Positions 1 through 7,312 of a stretch of DNA of 8,319 bases are shown in pieces. Position 1 is the stretch's first letter, and each line of letters begins with the position of its first letter. The stretch is from Candidatus Cloacimonadota bacterium (lineage in GTDB: Bacteria; Cloacimonadota; Cloacimonadia; Cloacimonadales; WRIO01). The stretch is from assembly GCA_017998585.1 (NCBI GenBank), contig JAGOCT010000060.1, forward strand, positions 1 to 8,319, read 5' to 3'. The notes under the pieces were generated by a model. It worked only from the letters and a program-made list of their open reading frames with translations. It was not told where the DNA came from and made no database searches. The translations under genes and the position numbers were made by a program.

Positions 1-1
1 A

Positions 2-427
2 TTTAAGAAGAATCCTGCTCAGTATTTTGATACACTGATTCAGTGGATTAGAGAAGATAATGAACAGCTTTCCCAGTGCATTATCAAGATGTTGATGAAA
101 CTGTTAAAAAATGAATCTGAATTGCTTAGAAAATTTTTTGCAAAAATGGAAAACCGCTGGATGAATGCCAGCCCAAACTTTATAAAAATTAACGCTTTTC
201 TGATTAAATCCATTGCAAAAACTGATGAAACAATGTATTTCTCAATATATGAAAGTTATAAAAATACAAGAGATCCAAATTTCGTTGAAATTTTAACAGG
301 CGGATTGACATTATATTCAGACAACATAAAAGAATATTATGAAAACTGGGCTAAAAGTGGAAATGCAAGAGTAAAAAAAGCTGCTTTAACCGGTCTGAAA
401 TTTTTAAAAAAGAAAGGAAGTGAATAA
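2..427 (+). CDS. 3' part of an unrecognised helical (possibly HEAT-repeat-like) protein, cut by the left edge
   Basis: The frame is open from the first complete codon at position 2 to TAA at 425-427, giving 141 codons without an upstream stop. The gene therefore almost certainly begins outside the window, and the internal ATG at 89 is probably not the true start. The visible part is charged and predicted by eye to be alpha-helical, with amphipathic stretches and a lysine-rich C-terminus (WAKSGNARVKKAALTGLKFL near the end). That last segment resembles one HEAT or armadillo-type helix pair, but I see no clear repeat register and no catalytic motif. There is no signal peptide or membrane segment in the visible part. 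It ends 5 bp before greA and is probably cotranscribed with it. The function is unknown; the HEAT-like reading is a weak inference. Confidence 0.75.
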   Translation, partial: FKKNPAQYFDTLIQWIREDNEQLSQCIIKMLMKLLKNESELLRKFFAKMENRWMNASPNFIKINAFLIKSIAKTDETMYFSIYESYKNTRDPNFVEILTGGLTLYSDNIKEYYENWAKSGNARVKKAALTGLKFLKKKGSE

Positions 428-432
428 GAGGC

Positions 433-903
433 ATGGCAGAATATATAACACCTGAAGGAATGCAAAGACTGCAAAAAAGAATCCAGCATCTGATTGAAGA
501 ACGCCCTGATATTATCAATCAGGTAGTAGCAGCAAGAGAACTTGGTGATCTGAGCGAAAATGCAGAATACCATGCAGCACGTGAAAGACAAAGAAATGTA
601 GAAACCGAATTAAATCGCCTGCAAGAAAAAGTCTCAAGACTTAAATTAATCGACCCAACTACTTTACCTAAAGATGCAGTTCGATTCGGTGCTTATATAG
701 ATTTAATAGAAATACCCGATAATACACTCTATCATTATCATTTGGTTGGGGTGGATGAAGTATATGATCGGGATGATAATATTATTCAGGTATCTGTAGC
801 TTCGCCTCTGGGTAAAGCTCTTATTGGAAAAAAAGTGGATGAAGAAGCGATTGTGAAAGCCCCAAAGGGTGATCGTAAATTTATAATAAAAAAAATATAC
901 TAA
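433..903 (+). CDS. greA: Transcription elongation factor GreA
   Basis: GreA binds in the secondary channel of RNA polymerase and stimulates cleavage of the backtracked transcript's 3' end, rescuing stalled complexes. At 156 aa the protein has normal family length. Residues 1-75 form the N-terminal antiparallel coiled coil. Its tip carries the family signature AAR-EL-GDLSENAEYHAARE at about residues 33-51, including the acidic pair D39 and E42 (equivalent to E. coli D41 and E44) that coordinates the catalytic magnesium. Residues about 80-156 form the FKBP-like domain, with the conserved SVASPLGKALIGKK and a following VKAPKG segment. The start at 433 is supported by the match to the family N-terminus (ITPEGMQRLQKRI). 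A purine-rich AAAGGAAG lies at 414-420 and GAGG at 428-431, neither ideally spaced, so coupling to the gene ending 5 bp upstream is likely. The basic tip residues do not suggest GreB. Confidence 0.96.
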   Translation: MAEYITPEGMQRLQKRIQHLIEERPDIINQVVAARELGDLSENAEYHAARERQRNVETELNRLQEKVSRLKLIDPTTLPKDAVRFGAYIDLIEIPDNTLYHYHLVGVDEVYDRDDNIIQVSVASPLGKALIGKKVDEEAIVKAPKGDRKFIIKKIY

Positions 904-933
904 AAGAGTTAACTTAAAATAGAAGGAGTCAGT

Positions 934-2364
934 ATGAAAAAATCAGATGAACTCAGGAAAAAAATTGGTTATGAAAGAAAAAATTTTTGGACTGATACGA
1001 CCAAAAACGAACAAAAAACTGCGCTTAAGTTTGCTGAAAACTATAAGAAATTCTTGAGTACAGCTAAAACAGAAAGAGAAGTTATTGATTATACCATTGA
1101 AGAACTGAAAAGTAAAAACTTCATCAATATTGATGTTCCTCAAAAAAATCATAACAACAAGCGAGTTTACAAAATATTCAAAAACAAGGCGATGGCAATT
1201 GCTATCATTGGGAAAAAACCTCTTTCTGAAGGTATCAATATCGTAGCATCTCATATTGACGCTCCAAGAGTTGATCTGAAGCAAAACCCACTTGATGAAG
1301 ATAAGTTAACCAAACTGGCCATGTTGAAAACTCATTATTATGGGGGTATCAAAAAATATCAGTGGATGTCAACTCCACTTGCTTTACATGGTGTCGTTAT
1401 TAAAAACAATGGCGAAAAAGTGAATGTATGTATCGGTGAAAATGAAAACGATCCAGTACTGGTAATGCCAGATCTGTTAATCCATTTATCCAGAAAAGAA
1501 CAAATGGGTAAAACACTTACTGATGCTATTACCGCTTCCCATATGAATGTCTTATTTGGTTCAATCCCTTTCTATGAAGATAAAGAAGAAGTTAGGGATG
1601 CAGTTAAACTGAATGCACTTCATCTGATTTATGAAAAGTATGATATCAAAGAAGAAGAATTTTTAAGTGCTGAATTATATCTGGTTCCAGCTGGTAAAGC
1701 ACGTGATCTGGGTATAGACAAGAGTATGGTAATTGGATATGGTCAGGATGATCGTATTTGCGCTTATACATCTCTTCAGGCACTGTTAGATGTAATGGAA
1801 ATGGAAAATGATAAAACCTCTGTGATTTATTTCTTTGATAAAGAAGAAATCGGCTCAGATGGTGCAACCGGTGCAAATTCAATTTTCTTCCTTGATTTCA
1901 TTGGGGATATACTGAAATATAACAATGAAGATACCGGTAGCTTTAATATTCGTAAAACCTTGATTAAATCTGCTGTTTTATCAGCTGATGTCAATGCTGC
2001 CATTAATCCTAATTTCCCAAGTGTGCATGAAGCAAACAATGCAGTTCATATGGGGCATGGTGTTGGGATTGCCAAATTTACCGGTAGTGGCGGAAAAGGC
2101 GGATCTAATGATGCAAGCAGTGAATTCGTTGCCAAGGTTATGAAGATCTTCAATGACGAAAAAGTCAACTGGCAGATTGGTGAACTGGGTAAAGTGGATG
2201 AAGGTGGCGGTGGAACTATTGCCAAGTTCCTTGCATATTATGGTTGTGATGTAGTTGATTGCGGACCTGGACTTTTAAGCATGCATTCATTGTATGAAAT
2301 TTGCTCAAAAGCAGATTTGTATTCAACTTATAAAGCATATAAAGCATTTCTATTGAAAGCATAA
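934..2364 (+). CDS. apeA: M18-family metalloaminopeptidase (aminopeptidase 1 type)
   Basis: This is a cytoplasmic di-zinc aminopeptidase that removes N-terminal residues from peptides; M18 members often prefer acidic or aliphatic N-termini and assemble as large dodecamers. The 476 aa match the usual bacterial aminopeptidase 1 length. The M18 landmarks appear in order: SHIDAPR (106-112, metal ligand H107), GQDDR (270-274, bridging D272), DKEEIGSDG (302-310, general base E304 and ligand E305), SADVNAAINPNFP (350-362, ligand D352) and GPGLLSMHS (444-452, ligand H451). All expected ligands are present, so the enzyme should be active. No signal peptide is seen. A strong Shine-Dalgarno AGAAGGAG at 921-928, 5 nt before the ATG, fixes the start. 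The gene follows greA by 30 bp and ends just before a strong hairpin, so it is probably the last gene of the greA unit. The symbol follows the usual name for bacterial aminopeptidase 1. Confidence 0.93.
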   Translation: MKKSDELRKKIGYERKNFWTDTTKNEQKTALKFAENYKKFLSTAKTEREVIDYTIEELKSKNFINIDVPQKNHNNKRVYKIFKNKAMAIAIIGKKPLSEGINIVASHIDAPRVDLKQNPLDEDKLTKLAMLKTHYYGGIKKYQWMSTPLALHGVVIKNNGEKVNVCIGENENDPVLVMPDLLIHLSRKEQMGKTLTDAITASHMNVLFGSIPFYEDKEEVRDAVKLNALHLIYEKYDIKEEEFLSAELYLVPAGKARDLGIDKSMVIGYGQDDRICAYTSLQALLDVMEMENDKTSVIYFFDKEEIGSDGATGANSIFFLDFIGDILKYNNEDTGSFNIRKTLIKSAVLSADVNAAINPNFPSVHEANNAVHMGHGVGIAKFTGSGGKGGSNDASSEFVAKVMKIFNDEKVNWQIGELGKVDEGGGGTIAKFLAYYGCDVVDCGPGLLSMHSLYEICSKADLYSTYKAYKAFLLKA

Positions 2365-2372
2365 ATTGATTT

Positions 2373-2398
2373 CAGGGAGCAGATTCTGCTCCCTGTTT
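2373..2398 (+). terminator. Probable Rho-independent terminator after the M18 aminopeptidase
   Basis: CAGGGAGCAG (2373-2382), a 3-nt loop ATT, and CTGCTCCCTG (2386-2395) form a perfect 10-bp stem. It is followed by TTT and then the broken T-rich run CATTTATTTT. The T tract is interrupted, so termination may be partial. The hairpin starts 9 bp after the stop codon and ends 25 bp before the next start codon, leaving little room for a new promoter. Some read-through into the next gene is therefore plausible. Confidence 0.8.
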
Positions 2399-2420
2399 CA
2401 TTTATTTTGGAGATCATAAC

Positions 2421-2975
2421 ATGAAATTAACAAGTCGGTTTTTATTCTCTTTGCGTGTTTTGTCTAAAAAATACATGTTTCTCTGTGTTTTTATTTTAGC
2501 TAATGTGTTGTTGCTAAATGCCAGTCAGACAAGTATTTCTCAGACAACTACAAAATTATGGGATTCTTTGAAAAATCCCCTGGATTCTCTGAATACCAGA
2601 TATATCTATTTCGATGTGATTAAATCAACCGGCTCAGATTTAGTGAATTTTCGTTTGACTGATTTTGCTTTAAATGAGGGATTTGTGGTCTCTGATATAA
2701 AAAATGACAGCGTAACTGTCATTAGTATCTTAACTGATAACAAAACGTTAGTTAAAAGACAAAATTATATACTTTTTACAAAAGAAGATACTTTTATTTA
2801 TCCTCAATATCTGATAAAGATTTCTCAGGGCAATAGGATAGTTCTTAGCAGAACACTGAGTATGAATGAAAATCTATCAAAAAAAACTAAAACGATATCC
2901 AGATGGTATGAACCTCTAATGCTGTCCGCAGTTATTGGAAGTCTGGTATATCTGATATATTATGGAAATCATTAA
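2421..2975 (+). CDS. Unrecognised exported or membrane-anchored protein encoded with bamD
   Basis: I do not recognise this 184-aa protein. It has a basic N-terminus (R6, R12, K16, K17) followed by a hydrophobic stretch at about residues 18-33 ending in NAS-Q. That fits either a signal peptide cleaved near residue 35 or an uncleaved anchor. A second hydrophobic segment at about 165-181 (PLMLSAVIGSLVYLIYY) sits at the extreme C-terminus after an aromatic RWYEP. The middle, about 36-160, looks polar and beta-rich, with alternating V/I and charged residues around DSVTVISILTDNKTLV, and would lie in the periplasm. There is no cysteine lipobox, and no enzyme motif is visible. TGGAG at 2408-2412 supports the ATG at 2421; M19 is an alternative start that would still leave a signal-like segment. 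The gene ends 13 bp before the bamD-like gene, so a role in the envelope is a reasonable guess from context only. Confidence 0.85.
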   Translation: MKLTSRFLFSLRVLSKKYMFLCVFILANVLLLNASQTSISQTTTKLWDSLKNPLDSLNTRYIYFDVIKSTGSDLVNFRLTDFALNEGFVVSDIKNDSVTVISILTDNKTLVKRQNYILFTKEDTFIYPQYLIKISQGNRIVLSRTLSMNENLSKKTKTISRWYEPLMLSAVIGSLVYLIYYGNH

Positions 2976-2988
2976 AAAGAGGTACTGA

Positions 2989-3753
2989 ATGAAAATGAAG
3001 GCATTGCTGATTGCTTTGATAGCACTTTTTGTCTTAATCGGATGTTCCGCAAATAAGGGACTAAATACGACACCAGCATCTGAAAAATGGGATAAAGCAG
3101 AGACTTTTTACCAGAAAAAAAAATATGAAAAAGCCATTCCTTTGTACGAACAGCTCGTTCTGGAAAGAAACTCTGTTTATACTGCAGATGCTCAGTTTAA
3201 ACTGGCTGAATCATATTTTTACAGCAAGAAATATGTCGAGGCTGTAACTGAATATCAGCTTTTACTCAGTCTTTTTCCTGATTATAAAGACATCAGCTCA
3301 GCTCAGTTTATGATTGGAGTTGCATATTACAAGCAAGGATTAAATCCTCATTATACTCAGGATGAAACGAACAAATCTATAGATGCTTTTCAGGTTTTTA
3401 TTGATAAATATCCATGGGATAAGAGACGTTCTGATGCCTATGATTATATCCAGAAATGTCAGAGAAAGTTACTTGAAAAAAAATACTTAGCGGGTTATAT
3501 CTATTATAAAATTGACGATTACAGCTCGGCACTTCTATATCTGGATGAAATTATTGCTTTAAATAATAAGGACGAACTTGAATTAAAATCACTCTATTAT
3601 AGTGGCTTAATTCATTATGAAAGACATGAATCAGACAAATTATATGAAATACAAGAAAGACTCAGACAAGATTTTCCTGAGAGTAAAGAACTTCAAAAGA
3701 TTATTAGGAAAACAGTAAAACTTTCAAAAAAAATGTCAAAAAAAGGCGAATAA
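2989..3753 (+). CDS. bamD: BamD/YfiO-like outer-membrane assembly TPR lipoprotein
   Basis: BamD is the lipid-anchored TPR subunit of the BAM complex, which inserts beta-barrel proteins into the outer membrane from the periplasmic side. The protein is 254 aa, close to the family norm. Residues 1-18 form a lipoprotein signal peptide ending in the lipobox LIGC, with lipidated C19. TPR-like helix pairs follow: about 33-60 (WDKAETFYQKKKYEKAIPLY), 65-97 (ADAQFKLAESYFYSKKYVEA), 102-142 and 160-190. The stretch KLLEKKYLAGYIYYKIDDYS at 160-179 matches the BamD landmark where one TPR array meets the next. AAAGAGG at 2976-2982 supports the ATG at 2989; a second ATG at 2995 would only shorten the signal peptide by two residues. 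The gene lies 13 bp after an exported protein and 5 bp before nadD. A generic TPR lipoprotein such as CpoB is the alternative, but order and length favour BamD. Confidence 0.87.
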   Translation: MKMKALLIALIALFVLIGCSANKGLNTTPASEKWDKAETFYQKKKYEKAIPLYEQLVLERNSVYTADAQFKLAESYFYSKKYVEAVTEYQLLLSLFPDYKDISSAQFMIGVAYYKQGLNPHYTQDETNKSIDAFQVFIDKYPWDKRRSDAYDYIQKCQRKLLEKKYLAGYIYYKIDDYSSALLYLDEIIALNNKDELELKSLYYSGLIHYERHESDKLYEIQERLRQDFPESKELQKIIRKTVKLSKKMSKKGE

Positions 3754-3758
3754 ATCTG

Positions 3759-4337
3759 ATGATTAAAACAGGTCTGTTTGGAGGTACTTTTGACCCATTT
3801 CATTTGGGTCATCAGGCAGTCATAACAAATGTAATAGATCAATTACAACTGGATGAGTTATTTATTCTGCCTGCAGCAAATCCCCCACAAAAAGAATCTG
3901 TCTTATTTAGTTTTAATCAGCGACTCTATATGGTAAAAATGGCTTTATCAGGAATGGATAAAGTGATTGTAAGTGATTTGGATTCAGTTGATGGAAAACG
4001 ATCATATACGATCGATTTAATTTCTTCTTTTAAAAATAAATACCCGAATCGCGAGATATACTTTATTATTGGAGAAGATAATGTTTCTCAGTTAAAAACC
4101 TGGAAAAATTATCGGATGTTGTTAGATCAGGTAAAGATAGCTGTTCTTACCAGAAATATTTCTGATAGGGATCAATGGTCTAAACTTGATTATACTGATC
4201 GATTGCATTTTATTAAAATGCCCCCTATTGATATCTCATCATCAGAGATTAGAGAAAAAATACAAAAAAATGAAGACTTCTCATTTTTGGTTTCAGAGCC
4301 AGTTTATGCTTATATAAAGGCTTTGAAGTATGTTTAA
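3759..4337 (+). CDS. nadD: Nicotinate-nucleotide adenylyltransferase
   Basis: NadD transfers AMP from ATP to nicotinate mononucleotide, forming deamido-NAD, the penultimate step of NAD synthesis in the cytoplasm. The 192 aa match the family length. The nucleotidyltransferase signature GGTFDPFHLGH occupies residues 8-18, with the two histidines that bind ATP phosphates. Other family landmarks are LPAANPPQK (37-45), GKRSYTIDL (79-87), IIGEDN (103-108) with W115 shortly after, and the second nucleotide-binding motif ISSSEIR (159-165). The C-terminal VYAYIKALKYV fits the usual ending. The start codon lies 5 bp after the bamD stop. The only purine-rich stretch (AAAAGGCGAA, 3741-3750) is a poor and distant ribosome binding site, which suggests translational coupling to bamD. 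NadD has no functional link to BamD, so the pairing looks like a housekeeping operon of convenience. Confidence 0.95.
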   Translation: MIKTGLFGGTFDPFHLGHQAVITNVIDQLQLDELFILPAANPPQKESVLFSFNQRLYMVKMALSGMDKVIVSDLDSVDGKRSYTIDLISSFKNKYPNREIYFIIGEDNVSQLKTWKNYRMLLDQVKIAVLTRNISDRDQWSKLDYTDRLHFIKMPPIDISSSEIREKIQKNEDFSFLVSEPVYAYIKALKYV

Positions 4338-4357
4338 GAAGCTTGTTACTTTTTTAC

Positions 4358-4390
4358 TTGACCAAAAATGAAAGATAAATTATTGATTAT
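4358..4390 (+). promoter_or_regulatory. Possible weak sigma70-type promoter before the acyl-CoA dehydrogenase
   Basis: In the 76-bp gap after nadD, TTGACC at 4358-4363 matches five of six -35 bases. It is followed after 17 bp by TATTGA (4381-4386), a poor -10. GATTAT at 4385-4390 is a better -10 but leaves a 21-bp spacer. No terminator hairpin separates nadD from this gene, so expression by read-through is equally possible. Confidence 0.3.
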
Positions 4391-4413
4391 TCCAATCAAA
4401 ACCTGGAGGAGAA

Positions 4414-5559
4414 ATGGATTACTTTTTAACAGATGACCAGATTGAATTAAGAGACTTGGCAAAAAGAATTGCTCAGGAAAAAATTGCACCTTTAACAGAA
4501 AAATACGATGAAGAACAGATATTCCCATGGGATATCGTTGAAATAATGGCTCAATCAGACCTTTTTTCTGTTTTAGTGCCTGAAGAATATGAAGGATTAA
4601 GCGGAAAAGTATTAGATTTAGCGATTGTTACTGAAGAACTATGCAAAGTGGATGCTGGTATTTCTCTGGCATTTGGCGCTACCGGACTGGGTATGTACCC
4701 AATATTGTTATCTGGTAGTGAAGAACAAAAACAAAAATACTTACCTCAGATTGCATCAGGAAAAAGACTGGCTGCTTTTGCTCTGACTGAAGCGAATGCC
4801 GGCTCTGATGCAGGTGCTATTCAGACAACTGCTACCCGCGATGGAGACTTTTATGTATTGAATGGAACTAAACAGTGGATTACCAACGGAGGCGAAGCTG
4901 AAATTTACACTGTTTTTGCAATGACTGATAAAACAAAGGGTGCCAGAGGCTGTTCTTGCTTTATCGTTGAGAAAGATACCCCTGGATTTACCTTTGGTAA
5001 AAAAGAAAACAAAATGGGTATTCGTGCATCTGCTACACGTGAACTGATATTTGAAGACTGCCGTATCCCAAAAGAAAACCTGATATCAAAAGAAGGTATG
5101 GGTTTTATGGTCGCTATGAAAACTTTTGATAAATCACGCCCAATGGTTGCAGCTCAGGCAATCGGTATTGCTCAGGGTGCGCTTGAAATTGCTGTGAAAT
5201 ACTCAAAAGAACGTCAGCAGTTTGGCAAACCTATTTCTTCTTTCCAGGCTGTCCAGTTTATGCTTGCAGATATGGCCACCCAGATTGAAGCTGCCCGTGC
5301 AATGATTTTCCAGACTGCCAAAATGATTGATGCAGGAATTACAAAATACTCAAAAGAATCAGCTATGTGTAAATACTTCGCATCTGATGTTGCAATGAAA
5401 GTAACAACTGATGCAGTTCAGATACTTGGCGGTTATGGATACATGAAAGAATACCCTGTTGAAAAGATGATGCGTGATGCGAAAATTATGCAGATTTATG
5501 AAGGAACCAACCAGATCCAACGTGGTATCGTTGCATCTCATCTTTTAAAAGAATATTAG
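4414..5559 (+). CDS. Acyl-CoA dehydrogenase (short-chain/butyryl-CoA type)
   Basis: This FAD enzyme oxidises an acyl-CoA to the trans-2-enoyl-CoA, or runs in reverse with an electron-transfer flavoprotein in fermenters. The 381 aa match the family. The N-terminal helical domain spans about 1-115. Family signature 1 lies in the beta domain as AFALTEANAGSDAG (121-134), followed by the flavin-contact segment QWITNGG (154-160). The C-terminal helical domain carries RQQFGKPISSFQAVQ (267-281) and signature 2 starting at QILGGYGYMKEYPVEK (336-351). The catalytic base is E363 in IYEGTNQIQR, the position used by short- and medium-chain enzymes. GGAGGAG at 4405-4411 is a strong Shine-Dalgarno, rather close to the ATG. 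The exact chain length cannot be read from sequence. No etfAB, thiolase or crotonase genes lie within the window, so the pathway is unplaced; propionate, butyrate and branched-chain acyl-CoAs are all possible substrates. Confidence 0.94.
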   Translation: MDYFLTDDQIELRDLAKRIAQEKIAPLTEKYDEEQIFPWDIVEIMAQSDLFSVLVPEEYEGLSGKVLDLAIVTEELCKVDAGISLAFGATGLGMYPILLSGSEEQKQKYLPQIASGKRLAAFALTEANAGSDAGAIQTTATRDGDFYVLNGTKQWITNGGEAEIYTVFAMTDKTKGARGCSCFIVEKDTPGFTFGKKENKMGIRASATRELIFEDCRIPKENLISKEGMGFMVAMKTFDKSRPMVAAQAIGIAQGALEIAVKYSKERQQFGKPISSFQAVQFMLADMATQIEAARAMIFQTAKMIDAGITKYSKESAMCKYFASDVAMKVTTDAVQILGGYGYMKEYPVEKMMRDAKIMQIYEGTNQIQRGIVASHLLKEY

Positions 5560-5581
5560 ACACATTATAAATTAAAAATAT

Positions 5582-5610
5582 GGACAGGTTAAATCCTGTC
5601 CTTTTCTATT
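5582..5610 (+). terminator. Rho-independent terminator after the acyl-CoA dehydrogenase
   Basis: GGACAGG (5582-5588), loop TTAAAT, and CCTGTCC (5595-5601) form a perfect 7-bp, GC-rich stem. It is followed directly by TTTTCTATTT. It lies 22 bp after the stop codon and gives the acyl-CoA dehydrogenase transcript a defined 3' end, so guaB needs its own promoter. Confidence 0.88.
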
Positions 5611-5611
5611 T

Positions 5612-5680
5612 TATAAAGAAAATCGTAGATTTGTGATAATCGCTTGACAAATAATAGGAAATCGTTTTTTTCGTTAAAAA
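5612..5680 (+). promoter_or_regulatory. Probable guaB promoter region with an overlapping inverted repeat
   Basis: The region lies between the terminator and guaB. TGTGATAAT at 5632-5640 resembles an extended -10 (TG-n-GATAAT), with only a weak TATAAA 17 bp upstream. A perfect -35-like TTGACA lies at 5644-5649, but the sequence 17 bp downstream is a T run, so its partner -10 is poor. Overlapping both is a 24-bp inverted repeat, ATTTGT (5629-5634) and ACAAAT (5647-5652), which extends by one further matching pair inside (A5636/T5645). A small palindrome AAATC-GTA-GATTT lies at 5620-5632. The choice of promoter and the identity of any regulator are inference. The guaB ribosome binding site is GGAG at 5689-5692, 6 nt before the ATG. 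Confidence 0.45.
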
Positions 5681-5695
5681 GTCAGTATGGAGTAA

Positions 5696-7165
<1,470 letters not shown>

Positions 7166-7175
7166 TTATTTGAAA

Positions 7176-7227
7176 TACGGGACTTAAGTTGCACCGAAGC
7201 GAAGCGAAGTGCGACTTAAGAACCGTA
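7176..7227 (+). repeat. Long hairpin I between guaB and xer
   Basis: TACGG (7176-7180) pairs with CCGTA (7223-7227). After a symmetric 2x2 internal loop (GA opposite AA), CTTAAGTTGCAC (7183-7194) pairs with GTGCGACTTAAG (7209-7220) through 12 pairs including one G-U wobble. The 14-nt loop is made of the 5-bp unit CGAAG, present in three tandem copies at 7195-7209, the last G being part of the stem. The segment is about half G+C, clearly richer than its surroundings. No T run follows, so this is not a standard terminator. It may be an intergenic palindromic repeat or a structured RNA or DNA site. Confidence 0.85.
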
Positions 7228-7232
7228 ACAGA

Positions 7233-7292
7233 TATCGTCCGTTTTTAACTCAAGTCCCGCTAAGGCGGTTCTTAAGTCAAATCCGGACGGTA
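7233..7292 (+). repeat. Long imperfect hairpin II between guaB and xer
   Basis: The arms fold around a TAAG loop (7261-7264). Inner pairs are CCGC (7257-7260) with GCGG (7265-7268); then CTTAAG at 7271-7276 pairs with the variant CTCAAG at 7249-7254 with one mismatch. Outer pairs are CGTCCG (7236-7241) with CGGACG (7284-7289), flanked by further A-T and G-T pairs out to 7233/7292. The mismatches are short and symmetric. The arms are related to those of hairpin I: AACTCAAGTCCCG (7247-7259) complements 7178-7190 at 12 of 13 positions, and CGGTTCTTAAGTC (7266-7278) complements 7213-7225 at 13 of 13. It ends 20 bp before the xer start. Confidence 0.78.
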
Positions 7293-7312
7293 CAAAAAGA
7301 AAAGATAAAAAC

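Noticed and set aside
89..427. ATG at 89 as the true start of the first gene
   Set aside because: The frame is open through to the window edge, and no Shine-Dalgarno precedes 89, so the gene most likely starts upstream of the window.
337..591. Minus-strand open frame of 84 codons over the end of the first gene and greA
   Set aside because: It lies opposite well-supported coding sequence, has no recognisable domain and is cysteine/phenylalanine-rich in the way expected of an antisense shadow.
943..1284. Minus-strand open frame of 113 codons opposite the aminopeptidase
   Set aside because: It is fully inside the M18 gene on the other strand and its composition is that of a shadow frame; no ribosome binding site or family match is evident.
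7176..7292. Integron attC-like site, suggested by folded hairpin DNA next to a tyrosine recombinase
   Set aside because: No matching GTTRRRY and RYYYAAC core-site pairs are found in the expected positions, the recombinase looks like a housekeeping Xer protein, and there are no cassette-like genes around.
7176..7292. Insertion-sequence remnant with target duplications
   Set aside because: No transposase fragment and no convincing direct repeat flanks the element; a TA dinucleotide at each end is too little evidence.
7176..7300. Ordinary Rho-independent terminator of guaB
   Set aside because: Neither hairpin is followed by a T tract on the + strand; the only T5 run (7242-7246) lies within the left arm of hairpin II.
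7166..7312. dif site for the adjacent Xer recombinase
   Set aside because: I could not find the expected two 11-bp half-sites around a 6-bp centre resembling known dif sequences; the palindromes here are longer and differently arranged.
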